A DNA stretch of 64,000 nt, from NCBI RefSeq assembly GCF_003014575.1, contig NZ_PYGF01000006.1:1-64000 (forward strand), read 5' to 3'. This DNA comes from Cecembia rubra. GTDB taxonomy: Bacteria > Bacteroidota > Bacteroidia > Cytophagales > Cyclobacteriaceae. Position numbers and translations under genes: made by a program. The notes below the pieces were generated by a model. It saw only the letters and a program-made list of their open reading frames with translations. It did not search any database and was not told the origin of the DNA. Of this stretch, positions 54,671 to 63,930 are shown in pieces. The stretch's first letter is position 1. Each line of letters begins with the position of its first letter.

Positions 54671-54705
54671 AAAATCCCCCGACTTATGGAAGTACAAGCC
54701 GGGGG
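54671..54705 (-). terminator. Terminator of the PQQ dehydrogenase gene
   Basis: Read on the minus strand, a 10-bp stem CCCCCGGCTT/AAGTCGGGGG with one wobble is followed by ATTTTTG. It lies 24 bases after the stop codon and just before the esterase ATG. Confidence 0.82.
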
Positions 54706-54728
54706 CTAAGGGTTATCAGCAGAATGGG

Positions 54729-57536
54729 TTAATCTTGAGTGATTATATTGGAAAACTGGATTTCAGAAATACTCATTAGGATATCCTCCTTGCCGGCTTC
54801 AGGGTTTCTAAAGATGAAAAATACATCCTGTAAACCGCTGGTTTTATCGATTTTGATCTCGGCTTTGGGTGTATTTTCTCTTCTCCACTGGATGATGTTC
54901 ACTCCAGCTGGCGGTCTTCTGAATCCCTGGTTCAAGGGTTCCATTTTTTGGGATTGACCGATGATTTGTCCCTCAGGACTTCCCAACCTTACTTCTATAT
55001 GGCCTCCCACAGCTCCATTTCTTGGGCTGACATTGACATAAAGGTTAATGGCTTCCACTCCTGACAGATCAAAGGATTTGAAACCTATATGAGATCTATC
55101 CCCCACCATAAAGAAGTTGATGCTTGGGGTAGTCAAAAGGTTGACTCCTTTTCTCAGTTCAGCAGATTGAGGATCAACAAATGGGTTTTTAAGTGCAACA
55201 AAATCCACTCCGCTCAGGGAAGCTATCTGACCGGCACCTTTGTCCGAGTAAGATGCCCTTAACAGGAATCCACCCTGTCCATCTTCTCCCTCAGGAATTT
55301 TAGGTTTTATGCTGCCGCTAAGCGGTAAAGGGGTAACTGTAGGTTTCACTTCATTCATACTGAGAATAAAGTCTACCATTCTTTTGGCATCAGACGCACT
55401 GAGTTCGGGATGGGCACTCATACCATGATCGCCCCAAACGCCACTACCGCCATTGAGGATTTTGTCCACTAGGTAATCGATATTGCTGGCTGTCTTTGGA
55501 TATTTTTCCGCTACAGCTGAGTAGCTTGGGCCTATGGACGATTTGTCATATTGATGACAGGATTTGCAATCACTACCTTCGATCAGATTTTTTCCAATAT
55601 TTAATACAGCCATGGTTTCGGCGCCGCTTTGTTTGGAAGCGATCTCTATTGGGTCAAAGCCGGAAGGTACATAATCAAAAGTGATGGCAACTTCTTCTGC
55701 TTTGATTTTTCCATCTTTGGTAGAGCCGTCTTCTTTGTCTGAAACAGTGACGGCATATTGTATTTCAGATTGTCCAAAATAGAAAGTCCGGTTACCCGAA
55801 AAATCAATCTTCACCTGTGGAGGTTCATTACCCGCAAAGATCTGGAATCCGGCACTGTTTTGCTCTCCTTTGGTGTCTGTTACCGTCAAAGTTACCTGGT
55901 ATGTTCCTGCCTCATTGAAATCAAACGATGGATTTTTTTCTTTCAAAAGCGTTTGTTGGCCCTTATCTGAAATAATCTTCCATTCATATTTTAATTTCCC
56001 TTGGTCATAGGAATCATAATCCAAGGTGCCTTCTGAAGATAAGTTGGCCGTAAAGGGAACAGCACCTGCCTTCTTGTCTGCCGAAGCCTGAACCATAGGT
56101 TTACGGTTTCCCCCATTGTACTCAATTTTGACAATTCGGGAATTCGGATTGCCACGGAACCAGGCTGAGCCATATTCCAAAATATAAAGCGCTCCGTCCG
56201 GTCCGAAGTCCATGTCTATGGCTGAACTGAAAGTTTCATTGGGAAGGAAGCGCTCCATGGAAACATAATCTCCATTATTATCCATGGTGACGGCCATTAT
56301 CCAGCCTCGCATAAAGTCCACAATCAACCATTTGCCTTCATAATAAGCAGGAAAAACAAAAGGAGCCTCTTTTTTGAAATCAGCTTTCCTAAATACAGGC
56401 CCTCCAGTAGCAGATCTCCCTGAGCTTCCCAACATAGGGAATTCCTCAGAAACCCCATAAGGATACCATATCATGGCCGGAATAGGAGGGGGAAGCTCCC
56501 TCAAACCAGTGTTGTTGACTGATTCATTTACAGGATTATTGACATCATAGGGCTCACCATAAGTATTGGTTTCATGGTTATGCCGTACGTAGGCTTGGTT
56601 ATTCCCAATGAAATAAGGCCATCCGAAAAAACCAGGCCCTTTGGCCTGATTGAATTCATCATAGCCTTTTGGACCCCAAATGGAATCCGTTACCGCATCA
56701 GGCCCGACTTCTCCCCAATAGAGAAAGCCTGTTTTACTGTCCAAGGTTGGTCTCCATGGATTTCTATGCCCCATGGTATAGATTTCAGGCCTGGTTTTTT
56801 CCATGCCCACAGGGAATAAATTTCCCTTTGGAATACTGTAAGTACCATCCGGCTCAGGTTTGATCCTGAGGATTTTTCCTCTTAAGTCATTGGTATTGCC
56901 GGGAGCTCTTTGGTCATCTGAGTTCTCATGTCCCGGCCTTTCATCCAGATTGGAGGTGCCTTCCCTTGGATTGACGGTGTTGTTTCCGGTAGTCAGGTAA
57001 AGGTTTCCATCTTTGTCAAAAACCATTCCTCCGCCAGTATGGCAGCACTCTTCCCTTTGGGTGGGCACTTCCAAAAGGATCTTCTTGGAAGAATTGATCA
57101 ATTCATTTCCCTTCAACTCCCACCTTGCCAAAACATGTTTGGGAACATCAGGATCTGCATAATACATGTAAATCCAATTGTTTTTCTCATAGTTGGGGTC
57201 AGCTATCACTCCCATCAATCCTTCTTCCGCTTCTCTGACTATCCCTTCTTTGTTGGTGTATTTGGTGTTGACAGGAACAAAACCTACCTCGATCATTTCA
57301 CCAGTATTTTCATCGAAAACTTTGACAGCTCCTTTCCTTTCTACTAATAGGATCTTTCTTCCCGGCAGAAAGGTCATTTCCATGGGTTCGTCCATTCCTT
57401 CAGTTAAGACGACCTTTGTAAAGCGGTTTTCTTCAGGTTTGATGCTCGGGTCATCCTTTTGATTTTTACAGGAGAAAATTAATACAAAAAAGAAGGATGA
57501 GATAAGGCAAAGCCTAAGTGTAATAGGTTTGATCAT
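54729..57536 (-). CDS. PQQ-dependent sugar dehydrogenase fused to PKD, cytochrome c and carbohydrate-binding modules (lipoprotein)
   Basis: The 935-residue lipoprotein (lipobox IFSC, C23) has several modules. Residues about 40-470 form the soluble glucose/sorbosone dehydrogenase beta-propeller (GLMGVIADPNYEKNNWIYMY, ECCHTGGGMVFDKDGNLYLT with the catalytic His, GHRNPWRPT). A PKD domain follows (about 475-575, with SADKKAGAVPFTANLSSEG). The cytochrome c domain has CKSCHQYDKSSIGPSY, and a C-terminal beta-sandwich resembles CBM6. A sugar would be oxidised by PQQ and electrons passed to the attached haem in the periplasm. The two TIM-barrel proteins and the MFS permease nearby may handle the product. 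Confidence 0.9.
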   Translation of the reverse strand: MIKPITLRLCLISSFFFVLIFSCKNQKDDPSIKPEENRFTKVVLTEGMDEPMEMTFLPGRKILLVERKGAVKVFDENTGEMIEVGFVPVNTKYTNKEGIVREAEEGLMGVIADPNYEKNNWIYMYYADPDVPKHVLARWELKGNELINSSKKILLEVPTQREECCHTGGGMVFDKDGNLYLTTGNNTVNPREGTSNLDERPGHENSDDQRAPGNTNDLRGKILRIKPEPDGTYSIPKGNLFPVGMEKTRPEIYTMGHRNPWRPTLDSKTGFLYWGEVGPDAVTDSIWGPKGYDEFNQAKGPGFFGWPYFIGNNQAYVRHNHETNTYGEPYDVNNPVNESVNNTGLRELPPPIPAMIWYPYGVSEEFPMLGSSGRSATGGPVFRKADFKKEAPFVFPAYYEGKWLIVDFMRGWIMAVTMDNNGDYVSMERFLPNETFSSAIDMDFGPDGALYILEYGSAWFRGNPNSRIVKIEYNGGNRKPMVQASADKKAGAVPFTANLSSEGTLDYDSYDQGKLKYEWKIISDKGQQTLLKEKNPSFDFNEAGTYQVTLTVTDTKGEQNSAGFQIFAGNEPPQVKIDFSGNRTFYFGQSEIQYAVTVSDKEDGSTKDGKIKAEEVAITFDYVPSGFDPIEIASKQSGAETMAVLNIGKNLIEGSDCKSCHQYDKSSIGPSYSAVAEKYPKTASNIDYLVDKILNGGSGVWGDHGMSAHPELSASDAKRMVDFILSMNEVKPTVTPLPLSGSIKPKIPEGEDGQGGFLLRASYSDKGAGQIASLSGVDFVALKNPFVDPQSAELRKGVNLLTTPSINFFMVGDRSHIGFKSFDLSGVEAINLYVNVSPRNGAVGGHIEVRLGSPEGQIIGQSQKMEPLNQGFRRPPAGVNIIQWRRENTPKAEIKIDKTSGLQDVFFIFRNPEAGKEDILMSISEIQFSNIITQD

Positions 57537-57563
57537 AGGTTATTGGTTTTTATTTCGGAGAGA

Positions 57564-58592
57564 TTATCCTAGGGCTTTCCTGCAGAATTCCAGACATTTT
57601 TGTACTTCTTTTACTGCATCAGAACTTTGTTCAACTTGGTATTCCAGTTCAATAGTTGCCGGGAAATTGTATTTTTTATCCCGCATCATCCTGAGGATTT
57701 CACCCACAGGAGTGTCCCCTGCTCCCCAAGGAAGGTTGCCTTTTCCATTTTCTGGCGTTTGACGGTCTTTGATATGCATGCTCCAGATTCTGGTATGCTG
57801 TTTTTGAATAAGTTCCATCATATCAGTATGGCCTGCTGCTACATAGTGACCTATATCGAAATTCAATCCATTGCTTTTGTTTTGGCCTAAGGCTGTATCC
57901 CAAAAGGTAAAAGTCTGCTGCTCATGTCCATGATAGCCTACTTTCATTCTATTGGAATCTCCCAATCTGCCTAAACGCTGGGTTTGATTATCATCCGAAG
58001 GATGTTCTAAAGTAATATGGCTGGCACCGAGAATTTTGGCAGCTTTCATACCGTAAGCTACTTCTGCATCTGTATTATTCACCCCAAATGCATTGGGCTT
58101 GAAAGCATAGACCTCAATTCCGGCATCTTTAAACATTTTTGCGGCTTGCTCAAATTTCTTGAAATCGGTTTTGTTTCTCCAATCCGTCACCAATTTGGAA
58201 TAGGCCTCTGATTGGGATCTGATATCTGCCAATTCTTCTTTTTCAGTTACGGTCAATTCCTCACCCCTTCTTTGCTTACCTCCAAGCTGAAAGGCACGCA
58301 TTCTATTAAATGCCGGCTGTGGCATCCCTGCAAAATATTCTACAGGTTCTCCCATCATTTCTACAGCACTGATTCCTGATTCCCTGATATACTTGATGTT
58401 TGCCTCAAGACTTTGGTCCTGCATAGTTCGGTAAGAGTAGGTAATGCAACCTATCTGTACCCCGTTGATTTTTGAGTTTGGTTTATTGTAGGATTTGATA
58501 ATGGAAGGAGCCCCTTCAAGCCACATGGGTGCCAAAGACAAGCCTGTTGCTCCCAATAAGGTGGTCTTCAAAAATTCTCTTCTGTTTTTCAT
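57564..58592 (-). CDS. Exported sugar phosphate isomerase/epimerase-like TIM barrel
   Basis: The protein has 342 residues. The N-terminus MKNRREFLKTTLLGATGLSL is a twin-arginine-like signal. The AP-endonuclease-2 (xylose-isomerase-like) barrel has metal-site glutamates and histidines in ITLEHPSDDN, YHGHEQQTF, FDIGHYVAAG, MHIKDRQT and ATIELEY. Family members isomerise or epimerise sugars; exported Bacteroidota members are associated with cleavage or rearrangement of 3-keto-glycosides. It is 27 bases upstream of the PQQ dehydrogenase gene, the same operon. Confidence 0.87.
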   Translation of the reverse strand: MKNRREFLKTTLLGATGLSLAPMWLEGAPSIIKSYNKPNSKINGVQIGCITYSYRTMQDQSLEANIKYIRESGISAVEMMGEPVEYFAGMPQPAFNRMRAFQLGGKQRRGEELTVTEKEELADIRSQSEAYSKLVTDWRNKTDFKKFEQAAKMFKDAGIEVYAFKPNAFGVNNTDAEVAYGMKAAKILGASHITLEHPSDDNQTQRLGRLGDSNRMKVGYHGHEQQTFTFWDTALGQNKSNGLNFDIGHYVAAGHTDMMELIQKQHTRIWSMHIKDRQTPENGKGNLPWGAGDTPVGEILRMMRDKKYNFPATIELEYQVEQSSDAVKEVQKCLEFCRKALG

Positions 58593-59002
58593 TATGAATC
58601 GGATTTGAGGTTAGAGCAAATTGAGGTAATTTTAACCCTATATGTACTAACAACATAATGAAAATCGAATGAATGAGAAATCAATCATTTAACTGGTGAA
58701 AATCTGGTATGGATGAATGATAGAATTTAAATCTGCAATATGCCTTATAATTACTGTTCCACGGTTCATAATTTATTTACTTGGCCATCCTTCCCGGCCT
58801 CATAATCAATTGCTTCTCTGAATAGCTTCATTCACCAACCGGTATGTACAGGATGCTTCATTCTCTAAAAATTTGATTCTTTTGTTTCTTGGCCTCTTTC
58901 CGATCTATTTTGACAGTCAGGTTGTCATTGTAAAACAATGATATTTGCAAATTTCATCACTTAGTCTTCAGTTTGATGCCTAACGTAGTGATTTTAAAAT
59001 TC
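58593..59002. other. 410-bp non-coding stretch
   Basis: No frame of coding character is seen. A small hairpin TCATTGT-AAA-ACAATGA lies at 58925-58941 without a T tract on either side. The region must hold the promoter of the TIM-barrel/PQQ operon, but no exact TAnnTTTG box is evident. Confidence 0.45.
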
Positions 59003-60196
59003 TTAGAATCCGGGTGAATAATTTCTGTGTTTGATTTTTAGCTTTTTGATGAGGAAATAATAGGAGAGGGCCAATAGAATTGCCTGGAAAAAGAAGGAAA
59101 TCGGAATGACTTCCCAACCAAATGGATCAGTAAGAAATCCTGAAACAGCCGGTAGGATAGCTCCTCCAATCATTGCTGCAGAAATCTGGAAACCAATGAT
59201 ATTCGCTGCGAATTTTTCTCCAAAGAGCCCGGGAACCAAAGCAATCATGGAAGGAAATACAGGGGCGCATGAGAATCCGATCAAAAAAATTCCTAAAAAG
59301 CTCATAGTATTGGAAACATCAACCAGAAATGCTCCTGACCCAATTATTATCCCAAACATAGCCAGATGAAGAACCTGCACTGTGCTGATTTTTTTAAGGA
59401 TAAATCCGAACAAAATTCTTCCTAAAGTAAGGCTCCCCCAAAAAGTACTAACCCATAGGCCAGCGGATTCTTCAGCAATACTCCTGGACTTGGTCAGGAT
59501 GGTAAAGGTCCATTGACCTACACACACCTCCAACCCGGTGTAAACGAAAAAAATCAGTATACTAAGCCAGACCAAAGGTTTTTGGAGGGTCAACCTATAT
59601 GAAATTTTTTCCTGGTTAATTTCTTTGGTTTTCTCTTTTACCAACCACATTTTGGAACTGAGAATGAAAAGGATGCCAAGTGAAATTTGGATAGAGCCTA
59701 CAAAGTAATATCCTGATTTCCAGGTCTGGCCCATGGTGAAAAACCAGGTAAGGATCAAAGGGCCTGAAGTGGCTCCTATTCCATAAAAAGCATGCAGCCA
59801 ATTGACAACACTGGGACTGAAATTAGCTGATGCAAAAATATTGAGTGAGGTATCTATGGCTCCACCTCCGGATCCCAGAAAGTATGCGGAGAAAATCAGA
59901 AAAATCCATTGATTGGATAAGGCAAATCCAAAAAGGCTTACCCCTGTAAGGAAACAACTGAAAGCAAGAAGCCAGCCCAGACTTATCCATGACATAATTT
60001 TACTGCTTGTCATACTGGAACTTAGATACCCCGCGACAAAAAACATCAGCAACACACCCAGATTTTCCAAAGGAATATCCAATTTATCTGAAATAAATGG
60101 CCAAGCAATACCCAATAACCCGTCCGGAAGTCCAAGACTAACGAAAGCGATAAAGGAAATAAGAATTAGAAACCTGAGTTTGAGAGATGTTGTCAT
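59003..60196 (-). CDS. MFS transporter, fucose-permease-like
   Basis: The 397-residue permease has 12 hydrophobic helices. The first opens with ISFIAFVSLGLPDGLLGIAWP and helix 4 with GSGGGAIDTSLNIFA, both typical of the FucP/YbjJ-like MFS group. The start at 60196 (MTTSLKLRF) is chosen because the preceding six codons are not membrane-like and the ATG precedes helix 1 by the usual distance. It is inferred to import a sugar or sugar acid made by the adjacent periplasmic dehydrogenase and TIM-barrel enzymes; no substrate is known. Confidence 0.83.
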   Translation of the reverse strand: MTTSLKLRFLILISFIAFVSLGLPDGLLGIAWPFISDKLDIPLENLGVLLMFFVAGYLSSSMTSSKIMSWISLGWLLAFSCFLTGVSLFGFALSNQWIFLIFSAYFLGSGGGAIDTSLNIFASANFSPSVVNWLHAFYGIGATSGPLILTWFFTMGQTWKSGYYFVGSIQISLGILFILSSKMWLVKEKTKEINQEKISYRLTLQKPLVWLSILIFFVYTGLEVCVGQWTFTILTKSRSIAEESAGLWVSTFWGSLTLGRILFGFILKKISTVQVLHLAMFGIIIGSGAFLVDVSNTMSFLGIFLIGFSCAPVFPSMIALVPGLFGEKFAANIIGFQISAAMIGGAILPAVSGFLTDPFGWEVIPISFFFQAILLALSYYFLIKKLKIKHRNYSPGF

Positions 60197-60298
60197 AGAA
60201 TGAAAATTAAGCATTTTTGGTTTTTTCTTAAATCAAATTCAATTGATTTGGAGATAATAATTAACCTATCTAAAATAAATTTTCTAAAAGCTTTATTC

Positions 60299-61015
60299 AT
60301 GAGGCTCTTCATCCTATGTATTGTTTATCATTTGACATTAACAAATCTGCCAGCCCATAATCCAACAAATATTGATTTACCAACAGAACTACTTCGTACA
60401 TATCCCAATGGGATGGACAGTGGATCAGCTCGTGGGAATGAGTTCAGTTATGTCCCTATTTTGGGAATCACAACCAGAGCATGAAACCATTTTGACATTC
60501 ACAAGATTAAAAGGAGGGCCTAAGGACTATTTCCTGGGATTTTTTCATTTTGAACTCAACCAATGTGAGAAGGAGAGAACTACCCGGGTCAATTACTGCC
60601 AATTCCAAGCAGGAAGCCTTATTTGTCTTTTTTTACAGTCCTGAATACATGATTGGGTACATTCCGGAAAACCTTGAAAAATACCCTGACCTTTTGAAAT
60701 TTATGGTGGATATCTCTATGACTTGGGAGGAAAGTATCGTGTTGGATTCCAAACCTGGTGATTATGTGGTTTATGACAGAAAGGACAAATATGGAGTTTG
60801 GTATATAGTTGACATTTCAGATGAAGAGGAAAGGGAGGTCACTTTAGACTTGACTTTCCTGCAGAAAGGGAAAAAAATACCATGCCCTTTTTGTTATAGA
60901 TGCCATTGATGCTTCATACGATCTCAATCCTACTGCATATGAGCAAAATTTCATAACAATTCAGGCGGAAAGCCTTTCAATATCAGGATGGCCAAGGGCG
61001 GAGGATTTGCATTGA
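60299..61015 (+). pseudogene. Frameshifted gene for a secreted protein of unknown family
   Basis: Four pieces in changing frames read as one protein. The first is a signal-like start (MRLFILCIVYHLTLTNLPAH, frame of 60299). The second contains IPMGWTVDQLVGM to DYFLGFFHFEL (frame of 60372). The third has QEALFVFFYSPEYMIGYIPE to DLTFLQKGKK (frame of 60550). The fourth has YHALFVIDAIDASYDLNPTA, ending at a TGA at 61013. The last shift lies in a run of seven A (60871-60877), where loss of one A restores the frame. A whole protein of about 235 residues is implied. I do not recognise the family. Sequencing error at the A run is possible but would not explain all the shifts. Confidence 0.65.
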
Positions 61016-61080
61016 AAATTTTTTAAGATTAGGGATTAATCAGTAAACCAGATTTAATGTGAGCAATTATTTGCAACAAA

Positions 61081-61908
61081 CTATTTTTTTGTTGCCACAA
61101 TCACGCCCCGGAAATATCCGATGGATTCAGCGATTCCGGAGAAGGGATTGTCAAAATTACGTTCATGTTCGAGGCTGCACACCCCGGAATAACCTGTTTT
61201 TCTCAGCATCTGTACAAAGGCAGGGATATCTAGGATGCCTCTTCCGATTTCTATAGATTTCCCTTCCTTGGTGGCGGCTGTGACATCTTTGATGTGCATG
61301 TCAAATATTCGGTCCTTGTATTTCTCCAGATCGGCTACAGGGTCTTTTCCGTTTCGTGCCGTATGGCCTATATCCAGACACATGCCCATTCTTGTGTCCA
61401 AGTCCTTGATATGGGACCAGATATCATCGGCATCCGGATAAAGGGCTATATCAGGTCCGTGCATATGAATTGCATATTTGAAATCATAGGCCTTTACTTT
61501 TTCATTGATGTAGGGGAGGAGTTCGGTATTAGGTACCCCTACGATCAGTTTTACCCCAACTCTTTTTGCATAGTCAAAAGCATTGTCCACATCCTCTTTG
61601 CTTCTCATGTAGATAGGGCCTACCGCATAGCCGGTCACCCCCTTTTCGGCCAGTTTTTGGTGGAAAGCGGCGATTTCCTGTTCTGAGCTGTTGAATGGCA
61701 AATGAAAATCCTTGATGCAGAGGTATTTGACCTGATTGGTGGCCAGGTCTTCCAAAGTCCTGTCCAGGTCAAATTTATGGTAAGTATATCCTGCCATCCC
61801 TATTTTGAAGGGTTCATTGGCCTCCGGGAGTTTTTGGGAAAAAGAAAGAAAATGGATGCAAAGGAAGAGGGTTAAAGAAATACAAAGGGTAAGGTAAGTT
61901 TTGCTCAT
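61081..61908 (-). CDS. Exported sugar phosphate isomerase/epimerase-like TIM barrel, second copy
   Basis: The protein has 275 residues and a conventional signal peptide (ISLTLFLCIHFLSFSQ). Barrel motifs are IKDFHLPFNS, HMHGPDIA, CLDIGHTARNG, MHIKDVTAATKEGKS and SLEHERNFDNP, which supply the metal-binding His, Asp and Glu residues. It is shorter than the copy at 57.6 kb and uses a Sec-type signal, so it is not a recent duplicate. Presumed role: periplasmic isomerase, epimerase or lyase on an oxidised sugar. The preceding plus-strand gene is degraded. Confidence 0.87.
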   Translation of the reverse strand: MSKTYLTLCISLTLFLCIHFLSFSQKLPEANEPFKIGMAGYTYHKFDLDRTLEDLATNQVKYLCIKDFHLPFNSSEQEIAAFHQKLAEKGVTGYAVGPIYMRSKEDVDNAFDYAKRVGVKLIVGVPNTELLPYINEKVKAYDFKYAIHMHGPDIALYPDADDIWSHIKDLDTRMGMCLDIGHTARNGKDPVADLEKYKDRIFDMHIKDVTAATKEGKSIEIGRGILDIPAFVQMLRKTGYSGVCSLEHERNFDNPFSGIAESIGYFRGVIVATKK

Positions 61909-62090
61909 GGTTTTTCGGGATCTTGTGGATTGTGGTTAAAATTAAGCTTACTTAGCATAAAAAGAAACTCTTTTTATTTTGTGCCTTATGATGTTTCAAT
62001 TAAGGCCTGATGCCATTTAATACAGCGTTAAAAATTTTATTTTTTAGTTGGTTATTTAAAAGTTATAGTTTATGTTGAAATAGTTAAATA

Positions 62091-62654
62091 ATGCACTATG
62101 AAAACAAACAAAAAAACAAACAAAAAAACAAACAAAAAAACAAACAAAAAAACAAACAAAAAAACAAACAAAAAAACAAACAAAAAAACAAACATTTATT
62201 ATTTAAATGCTTTGTTATCGGACTGATGCTTTCAGTAGCAATTTCAGCAAATACTGATTTTTACTTTTTAGGAACTTGTAATGGTATGACTTTGCCATCA
62301 AGTATTAGACCTGCCCTTACAGCTATGGGGATGCAATCTAATGGAAGTGTTTCAACATTTAATCCTAATTTGTTAAGAAATGAATTTTCTCAAGGTTATC
62401 CAGCTATTTTTTATGGTTATGATAATGTTTTTACAGAATGGCACATATGGACAAGTGATGGATATAGGAGACATAATTATAAATCTTACAATTGTGATAC
62501 AGATGGCTGCGTAGAGTGGCATTATTCATGGTTTTATATGAATTGGGGCTGGAATAGTGGGGCAAATGCTTGGTATGCTTCTGGTATGTTTCAACCCAAT
62601 GGATCTAATTCCAATTACAACAATAATTTAAGAATGATAATCGGTATCCGATGA
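62091..62654 (+). CDS. Signal-peptide protein with C10-peptidase C-terminal half, lacking the catalytic cysteine region
   Basis: The protein has 187 residues. Residues 5-34 are an (NKQK)-type repeat encoded by a microsatellite. A hydrophobic signal (LLFKCFVIGLMLSVAISA) follows, then about 130 residues like the C-terminal half of streptopain (C10) peptidases: SSIRPALTAMGM, YPAIFYGYDN, EWHIWTSDGY (catalytic His) and SWFYMNWGW. The N-terminal half with the nucleophile (AxGCxATAxAQ in the family) is absent, so it is probably not a protease. It may be a decayed fragment or a binding protein. It overlaps the next gene by 4 bases. Confidence 0.65.
   Translation: MHYENKQKNKQKNKQKNKQKNKQKNKQKNKQKNKHLLFKCFVIGLMLSVAISANTDFYFLGTCNGMTLPSSIRPALTAMGMQSNGSVSTFNPNLLRNEFSQGYPAIFYGYDNVFTEWHIWTSDGYRRHNYKSYNCDTDGCVEWHYSWFYMNWGWNSGANAWYASGMFQPNGSNSNYNNNLRMIIGIR
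62099..62193 (+). repeat. 12-bp microsatellite, eight units, in the start region of the C10-like gene
   Basis: CAAACAAAAAAA repeats with starts at 62105, 62117, 62129, 62141, 62153, 62165, 62177 and a partial last unit at 62189. Whole-unit changes keep the frame. Slippage within the A7 runs would shift it, and a second ATG at 62098 opens a different frame that stops soon after the tract. Confidence 0.95.
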
Positions 62655-63649
62655 AAAATCACATTTTATTAATAATAGTTATTCTATTTGCCAGTTGCGA
62701 TAGAATCAAATATCCTGAAGGTTCATTTTCTGTGACGCCAGTAAACCTTGATTTTATAAACTCTTCCTCAGATGATATCAATTCAAATGCCCATTTTTTT
62801 GAAGATAGGATTGAATTTGTTTTTTCAACCAATAGACCTGGACCATTTGGCAATGATTTTAATCTATTGACTTTCAATATTGCTTTTTCCTGGGATCAAA
62901 AGGAGGGTATATTTGCGGTAAGAGAATTGAGTCCAAATTTTCAAACTGCTAAATATACCAGTATAAAAAGGTTAGCAGAAAGTACAGCATCTCCCTCTGA
63001 TGAAAAGGGGCCTTATAGTTATCAAGAAGCAAAAGATAATATGATTTTATTATTTTCTCGTAATTATGAAGGAGTACATTCAATTACTGCATTACCTCAA
63101 AAGCCTGTAATTTCATTAAATTCCAATACCCTCCCATACTTTCGTGTGAAAGAAGATTCCTCCAATGAAATGTATCCCTGTTTTTATGGGAAGGAATTTA
63201 TCAAGGGAAATTTGAACGGAGACGGAATTCCTGAAAAAATACTCTTTAGTTCGGATAAGGATGGTCAATTTGATATTTATGAGATGGACATTCCAACAGG
63301 AATGACACCTTTGGAATTTCTGGCCGATGCCGCACCCAAGGAAATCAGGAAGCTATCTATCAATACTTCATCCAATGACCATATGCCTTTTGTGTTGGGA
63401 GATAAGCTTGTATTTGCTTCGGACAGACCTGGTGGATTGGGAGGGTATGACCTTTATTATGCCAAGAAAACAGCAGAGGGCTGGTCTAGTCCTGTTAACT
63501 TTGGGCATCCTATTAATTCTGAGTTTGACGAATACAGGCCTATTATTTCCCCATCAGAAATGTTTCAAAATAACCTTATGATATTCTCTTCCGACCGACC
63601 GGGAGGTAAGGGAGGCTTTGACCTGTACTATGTAGGGGTGCCTAAGTGA
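62651..63649 (+). CDS. PD40 (WD40-like) beta-propeller lipoprotein
   Basis: This 332-residue lipoprotein has lipobox LFASC (C16). Repeats of the PD40 kind are visible: FVFSTNRPGPFGNDFNLLTF, ILFSSDKDGQFDIYEM, KLVFASDRPGGLGGYDLYYA and MIFSSDRPGGKGGFDLYYV. This motif is common in TolB-like and OmpA-associated envelope proteins of Bacteroidota; a binding or scaffold role is inferred. The ATG overlaps the stop of the C10-like gene (ATGA), so the two are translationally coupled. Four or so blades are seen, fewer than a closed propeller, so it may be incomplete or form a partner-completed one. Confidence 0.82.
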   Translation: MKNHILLIIVILFASCDRIKYPEGSFSVTPVNLDFINSSSDDINSNAHFFEDRIEFVFSTNRPGPFGNDFNLLTFNIAFSWDQKEGIFAVRELSPNFQTAKYTSIKRLAESTASPSDEKGPYSYQEAKDNMILLFSRNYEGVHSITALPQKPVISLNSNTLPYFRVKEDSSNEMYPCFYGKEFIKGNLNGDGIPEKILFSSDKDGQFDIYEMDIPTGMTPLEFLADAAPKEIRKLSINTSSNDHMPFVLGDKLVFASDRPGGLGGYDLYYAKKTAEGWSSPVNFGHPINSEFDEYRPIISPSEMFQNNLMIFSSDRPGGKGGFDLYYVGVPK

Positions 63650-63689
63650 GACTAATTTTCATTTGAATTAACCAATCTATTAAAATTAG

Positions 63690-63740
63690 CTCAGACTCTT
63701 TTTCGGAATTTTATTTCTGAAGTTAAGGGTCTGAGTTTTT
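63690..63740 (+). terminator. Probable terminator of the PD40 operon
   Basis: CTCAGAC (63690-63696) pairs with GTCTGAG (63729-63735) and is followed by five T. The loop is long, with possible internal pairing. It lies 40 bases after the stop. Confidence 0.6.
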
Positions 63741-63930
63741 ATTTTAAAAAATCAGTCTGAAAGTAGTCAATAACTTAATCATCATAACATTTGGAGGGAA
63801 CGGCATTGACAGGTTATAAGTCCTTCATTAACTTCAAATAGATTATTTGGCATTTATTTCCATTCTTGTAATAAATGTTCCGTAAATCCCGGGCAAATCT
63901 TAATTTTCAAAGACCAAACTCACACCCAAA

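Noticed and set aside
62099-62193. Coding start at the ATG at 62098
   Set aside because: That frame stops soon after the microsatellite; only the frame from 62091 continues through the signal peptide and the C10-like domain.
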